In this document: positions 1-9,903 of the stretch, one piece after another
How the letters are laid out: each line of letters begins with the position of its first letter
Position numbering within the stretch: position 1 is the first letter of the stretch
NCBI RefSeq assembly: GCF_902686445.1
Contig: NC_062223.1
Coordinates: forward strand, 58,615,998-58,679,997
From: Sciurus carolinensis
Taxonomy: Eukaryota > Chordata > Mammalia > Rodentia > Sciuridae
DNA: 64,000 nucleotides
Direction of reading: 5' to 3'
Made by a program: the position numbers and the translations under genes
The notes under the pieces: generated by a model
Told to the model about the DNA's origin: nothing
Seen by the model: the letters and a program-made list of their open reading frames with translations, nothing else
Databases searched by the model: none

Positions 1-262
1 ATTGTGCCTGAGATGTCAGTTTGTGGAATGGGTATGACTGGAGTCAAAGCAAGAGGTTTTAATAACTCTCTCTGATACAGACATGTTGTCTCTTGCTATA
101 GATAAGTAAATATAATCCTGTTTGGACATCTCTAGGGTATAAAAATCTAACCCAATAAGTAGGAAGAATCACAAATATTAAAGATGTTGGATTATTCCTA
201 TTTTCTGGGATTTGAATGTTTTACTTATTCAAACTCAATCATTCAGATGAGGGTTAAACTAT
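1..262. other. No recognisable feature
   Basis: AT-rich sequence. I see no gene, RNA or repeat family that I can name here. Confidence 0.4.
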
Positions 263-789
263 TGCTATGATTTAGATCTGGATTGTCCCCTAAAGTATCC
301 TGTTGAAAGCATGACCCCCAATATGGAAAGATTCAAAGGTAACTTTTAGGCAACGATTGGGTCATGGGGTTCTAACTTTATCAGATGAATTAATCCACTG
401 ATAGTTAAATGGACAACTAGAGGTTGGGACCTAGCTGGAGGAAGTAGGTCACTGGGCACTGGGGACATGCCCTGGAAGGGTTTATCTTGTCCCTGGCCCC
501 CTCCTCCATGCCTCTGTGTTCTCATTCTCTCCCTCTCCTCCCTCCTTCCCCCTCCATCCTCCCCCCTCCACCCACTTTCCTGGCTCCCAAAAGCTGAGCA
601 GTTTTCTTCTGCCACACCTTCTCACCTTTTCACCATGATGCTCTGCTTCACATGGACCTACAGCAATGGAGTTGGCTGACCAAGGGCTAAAACTTCTGAA
701 ACCATAAACCCAAGGTGGAGAAAAAAAAAACTCTTCTCCTCTAAGTTGTTCTTTTAACATATTTTAGTCCCAGTGATGAAACACTAACA
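263..789 (+). repeat. MaLR-like solo LTR (older variant)
   Basis: It starts TGCTATGATTT and ends ACTAACA, which is the TG...CA layout of an LTR. The order of motifs matches the ERVL-MaLR (MST/MLT-like) LTRs elsewhere in this window: a GATTGGGTCATG box, a GGAGGAAGTAGGTCAC box, a pyrimidine-rich stretch, and a 'CACCATGATGCTCTGCTTCAC' region. It is longer and more diverged than the 430-bp copies further right. No internal retroviral sequence adjoins it, so it is a solo LTR. The family is assigned from remembered consensus features. Confidence 0.55.
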
Positions 790-954
790 TGACTATAACG
801 TACTCCATTGATTTCTTCCCCACTTTCCACCCTTTGGGTTCTATCCTAATTTGATCATATGTGTATATGTGTAAAGATGTTTTGTATTTGGCTGCATCAT
901 GATAAATAACTACCAATTGGCTGGATTGAGTACAAATTAATAGAATGTCAATTT

Positions 955-1065
955 TACCTTAAAAGTCCTTATGAAAATATTAGCCAAGAGTATCCAACAA
1001 CATGTAAGAATGATCCACAAAATGGGGTTTATTTCAAGAATACAATGTTCTTTAAACATTCAAAA
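955..1065 (+). mobile_element. L1 ORF2 fragment (reverse transcriptase region)
   Basis: The sequence reads as the L1 reverse-transcriptase segment 'ILAKSIQQHVRMIHKMGFI', corresponding to the conserved block around I-Q-x-x-I-x-x-D-Q-x-G-F-I-P. It is short, truncated on both sides and followed by an A-rich stretch. It is a non-functional fossil. Confidence 0.6.
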
Positions 1066-1527
1066 AAAGAAAGAAAGAAAAACACAGGACTGGCCTAAGC
1101 TTGAGGATAAACAAGCACAACAGAGCACCACCCCTGCCTCCCCACACATAGCCTAGCACTGACTAGTAAGCAACAGTAGTCTACCATGGGGATTGACCAA
1201 CTCGTGCAGAGTGACATTCATTGTAGTACAAACATGGAGGTATGGCTGAAGGCTGAAGGAGTAGCAGGAACAGTGAGAAAACACTGGCATCTCAGACCCC
1301 AACCTAAACACAGAGCAACAACAGCCCACCATTACCAATCGAAGCCTATCGTGTGGTGAGACTATCAGTACAAATATCATGCAGACACAGACAACTCTGT
1401 CTAGATCAACTCCCACATACTAATGGCTTGACAAGAAAGGTATGACTCTTTCCATACTTAATAAAATCTACCTCTTTTTCTTCTATTCTGCACAAGAAGT
1501 TCAACATGAATAAAAATTATAGGACAA
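1066..1527. other. Unclassified stretch, no gene seen
   Basis: Moderately A-rich sequence with short chance frames only. It may be more of the degraded L1 or LTR material to its left, but I cannot assign it. Confidence 0.35.
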
Positions 1528-1622
1528 GAACTAGGATGTAGATCTGTTGGTAGAATTCTTGTCTACTCTGCACAAGGCCCTGGGTTCAAGCCACAGAACT
1601 TCAAAAAAATAAAAATTAAAAA
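1528..1622 (+). repeat. ID SINE
   Basis: This is a diverged copy of the tRNA-Ala-derived rodent ID element. It keeps the recognisable core 'TTCTTGTCTACTCTGCACAA' in place of the usual 'CACTTGCCTAGCATGCACAA', then 'GGCCCTGGGTTCAAGCC' (B box) and an A-rich tail with AAATAAAAA. Direct comparison is possible with the cleaner copies at 26.65 and 29.1 kb. Confidence 0.7.
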
Positions 1623-1630
1623 TGTCAGAG

Positions 1631-1745
1631 GAAGCTGGGAATAGTGGCATGCACCTCAAATCCCAGCTACTCAGGAGGCTGAGTCAGGAGGATTAGGAGT
1701 TCAAGCCAGCCTGGGAAACAGAGTAAGACCCCCCAAAAAATTACA
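1631..1745 (+). repeat. Monomeric 7SL-derived SINE (B1-like)
   Basis: It shows the 7SL/Alu-B1 signature in order: 'GGCATGCACCTCAAATCCCA', 'GCTACTCAGGAGGCTGAG', 'TTCAAGCCAGCCTGGG' and 'ACAGAGTAAGACC', followed by an A-run. It has no ID half, so it is a monomer rather than the dimeric squirrel MEN type. Confidence 0.75.
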
Positions 1746-1859
1746 AGAGACAGAAAAAAGCAAGTAAAAATATTTCAATATCTATAGAAGCAGAGTACAA
1801 TGTGACCCAATATGTAAAATAAACAGCAACTTTAAATATGCTACTAATGCATATAAGCC

Positions 1860-1990
1860 TGGTTACTAAAGATTGGGAAGGGTTTGAGGGGTGGAAAAAG
1901 ATGGTTGGATTTAATCATTGCATGCTCTATGTCTGTATGGAAATATCAACCCCATTAATATGTGCAATTAATACGTGTTAATAAGAAATA
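1860..1990 (+). mobile_element. Possible L1 3' end fragment
   Basis: A purine-rich stretch is followed by 'TGTATGGAAATATCA' and 'TTAATATGTGCAATTAATA', which resembles L1 3' UTR ends at about 14.1 kb and 55.7 kb. The call rests on this local resemblance only. Confidence 0.35.
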
Positions 1991-3049
1991 GTTTTTTAAT
2001 GCATAGAAGGAGGAGGAGGAGGAGTTTAGGGATTAGAGAAAGGGAGCAATTTACAGTTGCTCCACAGTTCAAGATTCAAGCAGCAAGAGTATTGCTTCTC
2101 AGACAGGTGGGTGTCTGATGGAATTCACTGAATCAGCACTGGACAGTATAATCATTTCTGTGTCTCTAGAAACACTAAACAGACTGAATTTCTGTGTCTC
2201 CATAATCATAATCATAGAGACACAGAAATTCAGTAGCTTTGAACACAGACCAAGAAATAATACATTAGAGATGCACCAGCTTGGTGGCAGCAGCCCTGTC
2301 CATTCACTATGGAAGGGATGGTCATATAGGCAAAAAGAAAGAAAAAACACTGTGAATGAATTTGGCACAGGGGAACTTGTAGAATAGAAAGGCAGCTGGT
2401 CTTTACTGACCCAGAGACAGCAGGGCAAGCTGATGACTGAAAAGTTCTCAAAATCTCTCAGCAGGTGAGCAGAAGAGTTGAGACAGGAACCATCTGCAAG
2501 TGGTTGCATGTTAACTTACAGGAGCTCATAATGGCTTTCCAGCCTAATCCAGCAGATGCCTGTCATGTAGTCCAGAGTTACATGGACCAATTGCCTGAAA
2601 CAGGTAGAAAAGATTGCTGAGGATACTGAGGGGAGAGACACCTGCGTTCCCTTTATCTTTGGTGATTCATATGACCATCTGGGGAAAGGCTATAAACTGG
2701 CCCAACAGGCATGTCGGACTCCAGTCATGATCCTCTGAAATCCACATCCATGGTGATGAAATAGATGAGCCCTGCAGAAGATCAAATCCTCCACTCTAAG
2801 AGGGGAATTTTCCAGAGGTCCCTGAGACCCAGACATTCAGCAGAGATTGGAGTCTGTCCAGCAACAGGGAGTGTGGATCTAATCTCAAATACCTCCTGAA
2901 AAGTTCCAAAGGGCAGGCAGAACTAAACCCCAGCTGCTAGAACTTCCCATTTAGAACTCTACCTCACCCCTGCTCTGGGAGTGCATTGACCTAGTCTGTC
3001 CAGATAAAACTCCAATTGTCAGTACTCCCCTGAACAGTAAGATGGGAAG
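1991..3049. other. Unclassified stretch with one hairpin
   Basis: No coding gene is supported. A short (GGA)n tract lies near 2,010, and an 18-bp perfect inverted repeat lies at 2,183-2,234 (listed separately). The rest resembles no family I can name. It may be old retroviral internal sequence because an LTR begins at 3,050. Confidence 0.35.
2183..2234. repeat. Perfect 18-bp inverted repeat (hairpin)
   Basis: The left arm ACTGAATTTCTGTGTCTC (2,183-2,200) and the right arm GAGACACAGAAATTCAGT (2,217-2,234) are exact reverse complements, separated by a 16-base AT-rich loop. A third, direct copy of TTTCTGTGTCTC lies just upstream near 2,155. No terminator-like or RNA-gene context is present. Confidence 0.8.
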
Positions 3050-3486
3050 TGTTATGGTTTAGATATATGGTGTCTCCCAAAAGATCAGGTATGAACAATG
3101 CAAAAACTGTGCAGAGTGAATGATTAGGTATGAGAGCTCTAACCTAATCAGTGAATTAATCCCAGTAGAGATTAACCGAGAGGTAACTGAAAACAGGTAG
3201 AGTATGGCTGGAGGAGGTGGGTCACTGGGGGTGTGCTTTGGGTATATATTTTATAACTGGTAAATGGAGTCTGTCCATCTCTGCTTCCTGGTTTGATGTC
3301 TTGAGCGGCTTCCCTCTACCACACTTTTCCATCATGATGTTCTTCCTCACCTCAAGCCCTGAAGAATGGAGTCAGCCATCTACAGACTGAGAACCTCTAA
3401 AACCATGAGACCTCAAATAAACTTTCCTCCTAAATTTGTTCTTGTCAGGTCTTTTTATCACGGCAGTGAAAGAGATGACTAAAACA
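3050..3486 (+). repeat. MaLR-like solo LTR
   Basis: It begins TGTTATGGTTTAGATAT and ends GATGACTAAAACA. Internally it has the GGAGGAGGTGGGTCACTGGG box, a TATA-like 'GGGTATATATTTTATAA', 'CATGATGTTCTTCCTCACCT', and a polyadenylation signal in CAAATAAACTTTCC near 3,414. That gives a complete LTR on the + strand. The flanks GGAAG/GGAGA could be a decayed 5-bp target duplication. Confidence 0.7.
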
Positions 3487-4394
3487 GGAGACTAAGAACT
3501 ATTACAACCAGCCTTGGTTCCAGGCCACACCAGCTGGCAGTTTATGAGAAATACAAAGAGATCAGATTTAACAACCCCCAGACCTTGATTCAAGAGGTAC
3601 ATAACCCAAAAGTAATGCAAAGAAGGGCACAACAGCATGGGCTGTGAGCATCCATCCTTGTCAACAGTTCTGACCACCAAAGACAAGCCCTCCATTTTTC
3701 ATTAAATATTTTTTTCCTCCTTTTTCCTTTTCCATTTCCTTTTCTCCTTTCTCTGTGTGTGTGTGTGTTGGTGTGTGTGTGTGTGTGTGTGTGTGTGTGC
3801 ATGTGACCTTGATGCACTGATAGGTTCAAGAATACATATATATGTATCATTTTCTTTCACTTTAATAATTTGTTTCTTCACCTGTTTATTATTTAACCTT
3901 GCTTTGATCTTAGAGGGGTAGAGTTTTTTATGGGTCTGTTTCAGTTTGATTTTTTTTGTTTGTTTGTTCTTATTTTTGCTTTTTTTTCCCCTCTTATTAC
4001 TCCTTCATTTTCTTCTTCTGCCTCTAACAGTCAAATGTTCTTGTTTCCCTCTTCCTCTCTTTATTTATTTGATTATCTTTTTTTGAAATTACAAAAAGTT
4101 TATTAAATTTATATTTAATACATAGATTTTATAAATAATAATCAGGGACTGATTATTGACAAAATACTTCTTAAATCTAATATCACAGTTAAAACAATAT
4201 TCACATCACATTTGATTTTCCTTATTGTGTTCTAGGAGTCATTTTGGTAAAAAAAAATATTTGAGGACTCATTAATTTCCCAAGGTCCTCTCTTAATATG
4301 TAGTTATTTGATTAATGTGAAGCACTTGTCTGGTCATTAAACCTATTTTTTTATTTTTATGTTTAATTTATGTTTATTTTATTTTATTGGCTAG
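3487..4394. other. Unclassified, T-rich, with (GT)n microsatellite at 3,753-3,799
   Basis: Apart from the (GT)n tract, the stretch is pyrimidine-rich (3,700-4,080) and then AT-rich. There is no gene. The T-rich part resembles sequence upstream of L1/HAL1 bodies, such as 10.75-10.95 kb, but I cannot assign it firmly. Confidence 0.4.
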
Positions 4395-4632
4395 ATAAGC
4401 AGATGATGACTCATAATGGGGGGGTGGAGAGAGGCAAGAATGGAGGAAGGAGGGACTGTATAGAGGGAAAAGAGGGGTGGGAGTGGGTGGGGGAAGGAAA
4501 AAACAACAGAATGAATCAAACACCACTACCCAATGTAAATGTATGATGTACACAAATGATATGCCTCTACTTTATGTACAGAGGAAACAAGATGTACCCA
4601 TTTGTTTACAATAAAAATAAATTTTAGTTATT
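4395..4632 (+). mobile_element. 5'-truncated L1, 3' UTR only
   Basis: It starts inside the characteristic squirrel L1 3' UTR ('GATGATGACTCATAATGGGG'). It then has a G-rich block ending GGGTGGGGGAAGG, 'GAATCAAACACCACTACC', and an A-rich tail with ATAAAAATAAA. It lies tail-to-tail with the large minus-strand L1 that starts about 50 bp further on. Confidence 0.75.
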
Positions 4633-4918
4633 TTTTTTACTGGAATTATATGTTCCTTTATTTAATATTTTGCCCAGGTTTATTCTTTTTTTTTTTTGTG
4701 GTTGTGAATAGAAATTATTTTTTATTATTATTATTATATACTAATGGGATACATGTTGTTTTCTCTATTTGTACATGGAGTCAAGGCATACCATTTGTGT
4801 AATCATACGTTTACATAGGCAATGATGTTTGATTATTTTTTCCCTTCCCCCCCACCCCTCCCACCCTCGTTTCCCTCTATACAGTCCTTCTTTCCTTCAT
4901 TCTTACCACACTCCTTAT

Positions 4919-4947
4919 CCCTAACCCTAACCTAACCCTAAACCTAA
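4919..4947 (-). repeat. Telomere-like (TTAGGG)n run inside the L1 3' UTR
   Basis: The + strand reads CCCTAACCCTAACCTAACCC and continues with AAACCTAA, i.e. about four to five imperfect TTAGGG units on the L1 sense strand. It sits between the GGGGGGTGGAGG block and the AAGAATGAAGGAAAG block of the 3' UTR. The other L1 copies here (4.4, 19.45, 24.43 kb) have no such insert. Confidence 0.85.
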
Positions 4948-4978
4948 TGCTAACCCCTCCACCCCCCATTAAATATCC

Positions 4979-7900
4979 TCATCCGCTTATCAGCGAGATC
5001 ATTCGTCCTTTAGTTTTTTGAGATTGGCTTATCTCACTTAGCATGATATTCTCCAATTTTATCCATTTGCCTGCAAATGCGATAATTTTATCATTCTTCA
5101 TTGCTGAGTAATATTCCATTGTATATATATGCCACAGTTTCTTTATCCATTCATCAATTGAAGGGCATCTAGGTTGGTTCCACAATCTGGCTATGGTGAA
5201 TTGAGCAGCAATGAACATTGATGTGGCTGTATCTCTGTAGTATGCTGATTTTAAGTCCTTTGGGTATAGGCCAAGGAGTGGGATACCTGGGTCAAATGGT
5301 GTTTCCATTCCAAGCTTTCTGAGGAATCTCCACACTGTTTTCCAGAGTGGCTGCACTAATTTGCAACCCTACCAGCAATGTATGAGTGTTCCTTTTTCAC
5401 CACATCCTTGCCAACACCTATTGTTGCTTGTGTTCTTGATAATTGCCATCTAATTGGGGTTGAGATGGAATCTTAGGGTGGTTTTGATTTGCATTTCCCT
5501 TATTACTAGGGATGTTGAACATTTTTTTCATATATCTGTTGATTGCTTGTACATCTTCTTCTGTGAAGTGTCTGTTCATTTCCTTAGCCCATTTGTTGAT
5601 TGGATTATTTGTATTCTTGGTGTAGAGTTTTTTGAGTTCTTTTATAGATTCTGGAAATTAGCGCTCTATCTGAAGTATGGTTGGCAAGATATTCTCCCAC
5701 TCTGTAGGCTCTCCTCTTCACATTGCTGATAGTTTCCTTTGCTGAGAGAAGCTTTTTTAGTTTGAATCTATCCCAGTTTGTTGATTCTCGTTCTTATTTC
5801 TTGTGCTATGGGAGTCCTGTTAAGGAAGTCTGATCCTAAGCCAACAAGTTGAAGATTTGGACCTACTTTTTCCTCTATAAGATGCAGGGTCTCTGGTCTG
5901 ATTCCGAGGTTCTTGATCCATTTTGAGTTGAGTTTGTGTAGGGTGAGAGATAGGGGTTTTAATTTCATTCTGTTGCATATTGGTTTTCCAGTTTTCCCAG
6001 CACCATTTGTTGAACAGGCTGTCTTTTCTCCATTGCATATTTTTGGAACCTTTGTCTAGTATGAGAAATTGTATTTATTTGGGTTTGTGTCATGTCCTCT
6101 ATCTGTACCATGGATCTCTACCTGTCTATTTTGGTACCAATACCATGCCGTTTTTGTTACTATTGCTTTGTAGTAGAGTTGAAGATCTGGTATTGCAATA
6201 CCCCCTGCTTCGGCTCTTGCTACTGAGGATTGCTTTAGCTATTCTAGGTTTTTTATTCTTCCAGATGAATTTCATAATTGCTTGCTCTATTTCTGTAAGG
6301 TACGTCATTAGGATTTTAATTGGAATTGCATTGAATCTGTATAGCACTTTAGGTAGTATGGCCATTTTGACAATATTAATTCTGCCTATCCAGGAACATG
6401 GGAGATCGTTCCATCTTCTAAGGTGTTCTTTAATTTCTTTCTTTAGTGTTCTGTAGTTCTCATTGTAGAGGTCTTTCACCTCTTTTGTGAGATTGATTCC
6501 CAAGTATTTTATTTTTTCGATGCTATTGTGAATGGGGTAGTTTTCCTAATTTCTCTTTCTGAAGATTCATCACTTATGTATAAAAATGCATTGGATTTAT
6601 GAGCATTGATCTTGTAACCTGCTACTTTACTGAATTCACTTATGAGTTCTAAAAGTTTTCTGGTGGAATTTCCAGGTTCCTCTAAATATATAATCATGTC
6701 ATCAGCGAACAGGGATAGTTTGAGTTCTTCTTTTCCTATTCGTATCCCTTTAATTTCTTTGGTTTGTCTAATTGCTCTGGCTAGAGTCTCAAGGACGATG
6801 TTGAATAGAAGTTGGTGAAAGAGGGCATCCCCTGCCTTGTTCAGTTTTTAGGGGGAATGCTTCAGTTTTTCCCATTTAGAATGATATTGACCTTGGGCTT
6901 AGCGTAGATGGCCTTTATAATGTTAAGGAATGTTCCCACTTACCCCAATTTTTTCTAGTGTTTGAGCATGAAGGGATGCTTGATTTTATTCGAATGCTTT
7001 TTCTGCATCTATTGAAATAATCATGTGATTCTTAACTTTAAGTCTGTTGATAGGTGAATGACATTTATTGATTTCTGATGTTGAACCAACCTGCATCCCT
7101 GGGATAAAAACCACTTGATCGTGGTGCACTATCTTTTTAATTATATATTTGTATGCGAATTTGCTAAAATTTTGTTGAGAATTTTTTGCGTCGATGTTAC
7201 ATTAAGGATATTGGTCTGAAATTTTCTTTCCTGATGTGTCTCTGTCTGGTTAGGTATCAGGGTGATATTGGCCTTCATAGAACGAGTTTGGGAGGGTTCC
7301 CTCCTCTTCTATTTCATGGAATACTTGTGAGGAGTATTGAATGAGCTCTCTTTAAAGGTTGTTGTAGAACTCGGCTGAGAACCCATCTGTCCCGGATCTT
7401 TTCTTTGTTGGTAGGCTTTTGATAACCTCTTCTATTTCATTGCTTGAAATTGGTTTATTTAAGTTGTGTATGTCCTCCTCGTTCAGTTTAGGTAATTTCA
7501 TATGTCTCTAGAAATTGTTGATGTCTTCGAGGTTTTCTGTTTTGATGGAGTATAGATTTTCAAAAAAGCTTCTAATTATGTTTGTATTTCACTCGTGTCG
7601 TTGTGATGTTCCGTGTTCATTCTGAATTTTAGTAATTTGAGTTTTCTCCCTCTTTCTCTTGTTAGTGTGGCTAAAGGTTTATCAATTTTGTTTATTTTTT
7701 CAAAGAACCAACTATTTATTTTGTTAATTTTTTGTATTGTTTCTTTTGTTTCAATTTCATTGATTTCAGCTCTGATTTTAACTATTTCCTGTCTTCTACT
7801 ACTTTTGGTATTGGTCTGCTCTTCTTTTTCTAGAGCTTTGAGCTGTAGTGTTAAGTCATTTATTTGTTGATTTCTACTTCTTTTATTAAATGCACTCCAT

Positions 7901-8826
7901 GAAATAAATCTTCCTCTAAGTACTGCTTTCATAGTGTCCCAGAGATTTTGATATGATGTGTCTTTGTTCTCGTTTACTTCTAAGAATTTTTTTATTTCCC
8001 TCCTGATGGCTTCTGTTATCCATTCATCATATAATAGTGTATTATTTAATCTCCAGGTATTGGAGAAGTTTCTGTTTTTTATTCTGTCATTTATTTCTAA
8101 TTTCAATCCATTATGATCTGATAGAGTACAAGGTAGTATCTCTATCTTCTTGTATTTGCTAACAGTAGCTTTGTGGCATAAAATATGGTCTATTTTAGAG
8201 AAGGATCCATGTGCTGCTGAGAAGAAAGTGTATTTGTTCTTTGTTGGATGGTATATTCTATATATGTCGGTTAAGTCTAAATTGTTGATTGTGTTATTGA
8301 GATCTATAGTTTCTTTATTCAATTTTTGTTTGGACGATCGATCCAGTGGTGAGAGAGGTGTGTTAAAATTGCCTAGTATTATTGTGTTGTGGTCTATTTG
8401 ATTTCTGGAATTGAGAAGGATTTGTTTGACGTACTTGGATGAGCCAATGTTTGGGGCATAGATATTTATGATTGTTATGTCTTTCTGATTTATACTTCCC
8501 TTAAGCAGTATGTAATGTCCTTCTTTATCCCTTCTGACTAGTTTTGGCTTGAAGTCCACATTATCTGAAATGAGGATGGATACTCCAGCTTTTTTGCTGT
8601 GTCCGTGTGCATGGTATGTTTTTCCCCATCCTTTCACCTTTAGTCTATGGGTATCTCTTTCTATGAGATGAGTCTCTTGCAGGCAGCATATTGTTGGATT
8701 TTTCTTTTTAATCCAATCTGCCAGTCTATGTCTTTTGTTTGATGAGTTCAGGCCATTAACATTCAGGGTTATTATTGGGATAAGATTTGTATTCCCAGTC
8801 ATTTGACTCATATTTGTTTTTGACAT
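4979..8826 (-). pseudogene. L1 ORF2 (endonuclease-reverse transcriptase), broken
   Basis: ORF2p nicks target DNA and copies L1 RNA at the nick. The first 416 codons (8,826-7,576) are open. They begin MSKTNMSQ and contain endonuclease landmarks: ITLNVNGLNS, CLQETHL with its catalytic Glu, IINIYAPN, and TLSDHNGLKLE near the domain end. One landmark is damaged: the usual G-D-F-N-T-P-L reads GNFNTPL, so a catalytic Asp is Asn. The reverse-transcriptase FADD box survives at 6,698-6,709 (LFADDM). After 7,576 the frame shifts repeatedly, with open pieces at 6,697-6,509, 6,503-6,126 and 5,356-4,979. The last piece carries the conserved C-terminal W-H-I-Y-T-M-E-Y-Y-S-A segment. Total length (about 1,280 codons) equals an ordinary ORF2. 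Confidence 0.9.
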
Positions 8827-8849
8827 GATTTGGTTTCTCCTTTATTTGG

Positions 8850-9903
8850 CTATTCCTTTAGGCTAGCGCCTCCTGTTGCTGATTTGCATCGTTGCTTTTC
8901 ATCTCTTCCTCATGGAATATTTTGCTGAGAATGTTCTGTAATGCTGGCTTTCTTTTTGTAAATTCCTTTAGCTTTTGTTTATCATGGAAAGATCTTATTT
9001 CATCGTCAAATTTGAAGGTAAGTTTTGCTGGGTATAAGATTCTTGGTTGGCTTCCATTTTCTTTCCATTTTCTTTCAGGGCCTGTTGTTCCAGGCCCTTC
9101 TAGCTTTTAGGGTCTGGATTGAAAAATCTGCTGATATATTATTGGTTTCCCTCTGAATGTAATTTGATTATTTTCTCTCGCGACCTTTAAAATTCTGTCT
9201 TTATTTTGTATGTTAGGTATTTTCATAATAATGTGCTTGGTGTGGGTCTGTTGTAATTTTGTGTATTTGGAGTTCTATAAGCCTCTTGGACTTGGTTTTC
9301 CATTTCATTCTTCAGATTTGGGAAATTTTCTGATATTATTTCATTGAATAGATTGTTCATTCCTTTGGTTTGTTTCTCTAAGCCTTCCTCAATCCCAATA
9401 ATTCTCAAATTTGGCCTTTTCATGATATCCCATAGTTCTTGGAGATTCTGTTCATGATTTCTTACCATCTTCTCTGTTTGGCCAACTTTGTTTTCAAGAT
9501 TAAATAATTTTTCTTCAATGTCTGAGGTTCTGTCTTCCAGGTGTTCTATCCTATTGGTTATGCTTTCTATGGAGTTTTTAACTTGGTTTATTGTTTCCTT
9601 CATTTCAAGTATTTCAGTTTGTTTTTTTTTCAGTATCTCTAACTCTTTATTGAAATGATCTTTTGCTTCCCGTATTTGGTCTTTTAACTGTCGATTGGTG
9701 CTATCATTCAATGCCTGCATTTGCTCTTTCATCTCCTCCTTCAATGCCTGCATTTGCTCTTTCATCTCATTTGCTTCCCTGATTGTTTTAATTATGTACA
9801 TTCTGAACTCCCTTTCTGACATTTCTTCTGCTGTGCTGTCATTGGGTTTTATTGATGTAGTGTCTAGGTTTGTTTGGGACATTTTCTTCCCTTGTTTTCT
9901 CAT
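8850..9903 (-). pseudogene. L1 ORF1 (RNA-binding coiled-coil protein), broken
   Basis: ORF1p is the trimeric RNA-binding chaperone of L1. The start at 9,903 (MRKQGKKMSQTN) is followed by a long heptad-rich coiled coil through about residue 155. The beginning of the RNA-recognition part follows (LRIIGIEEG), then a stop or frameshift after 226 codons at 9,223. The usual length is about 340-370 codons, and the remainder lies in other frames down to roughly 8,850. In the coiled coil the 11-residue block EEMKEQMQAL is duplicated (33-bp direct repeat, about 9,705-9,770), so heptad number is altered in this copy or subfamily. Confidence 0.8.

Noticed and set aside
2533..2608. Open start MAFQPNPADACHVVQ
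   Set aside because: Only about 25 codons with no recognisable family; probably chance or old retroviral debris.
4919..4947. Chromosome-end telomere or ancestral fusion site
   Set aside because: The run is short, imperfect and inside an L1 3' UTR with L1 sequence on both sides.
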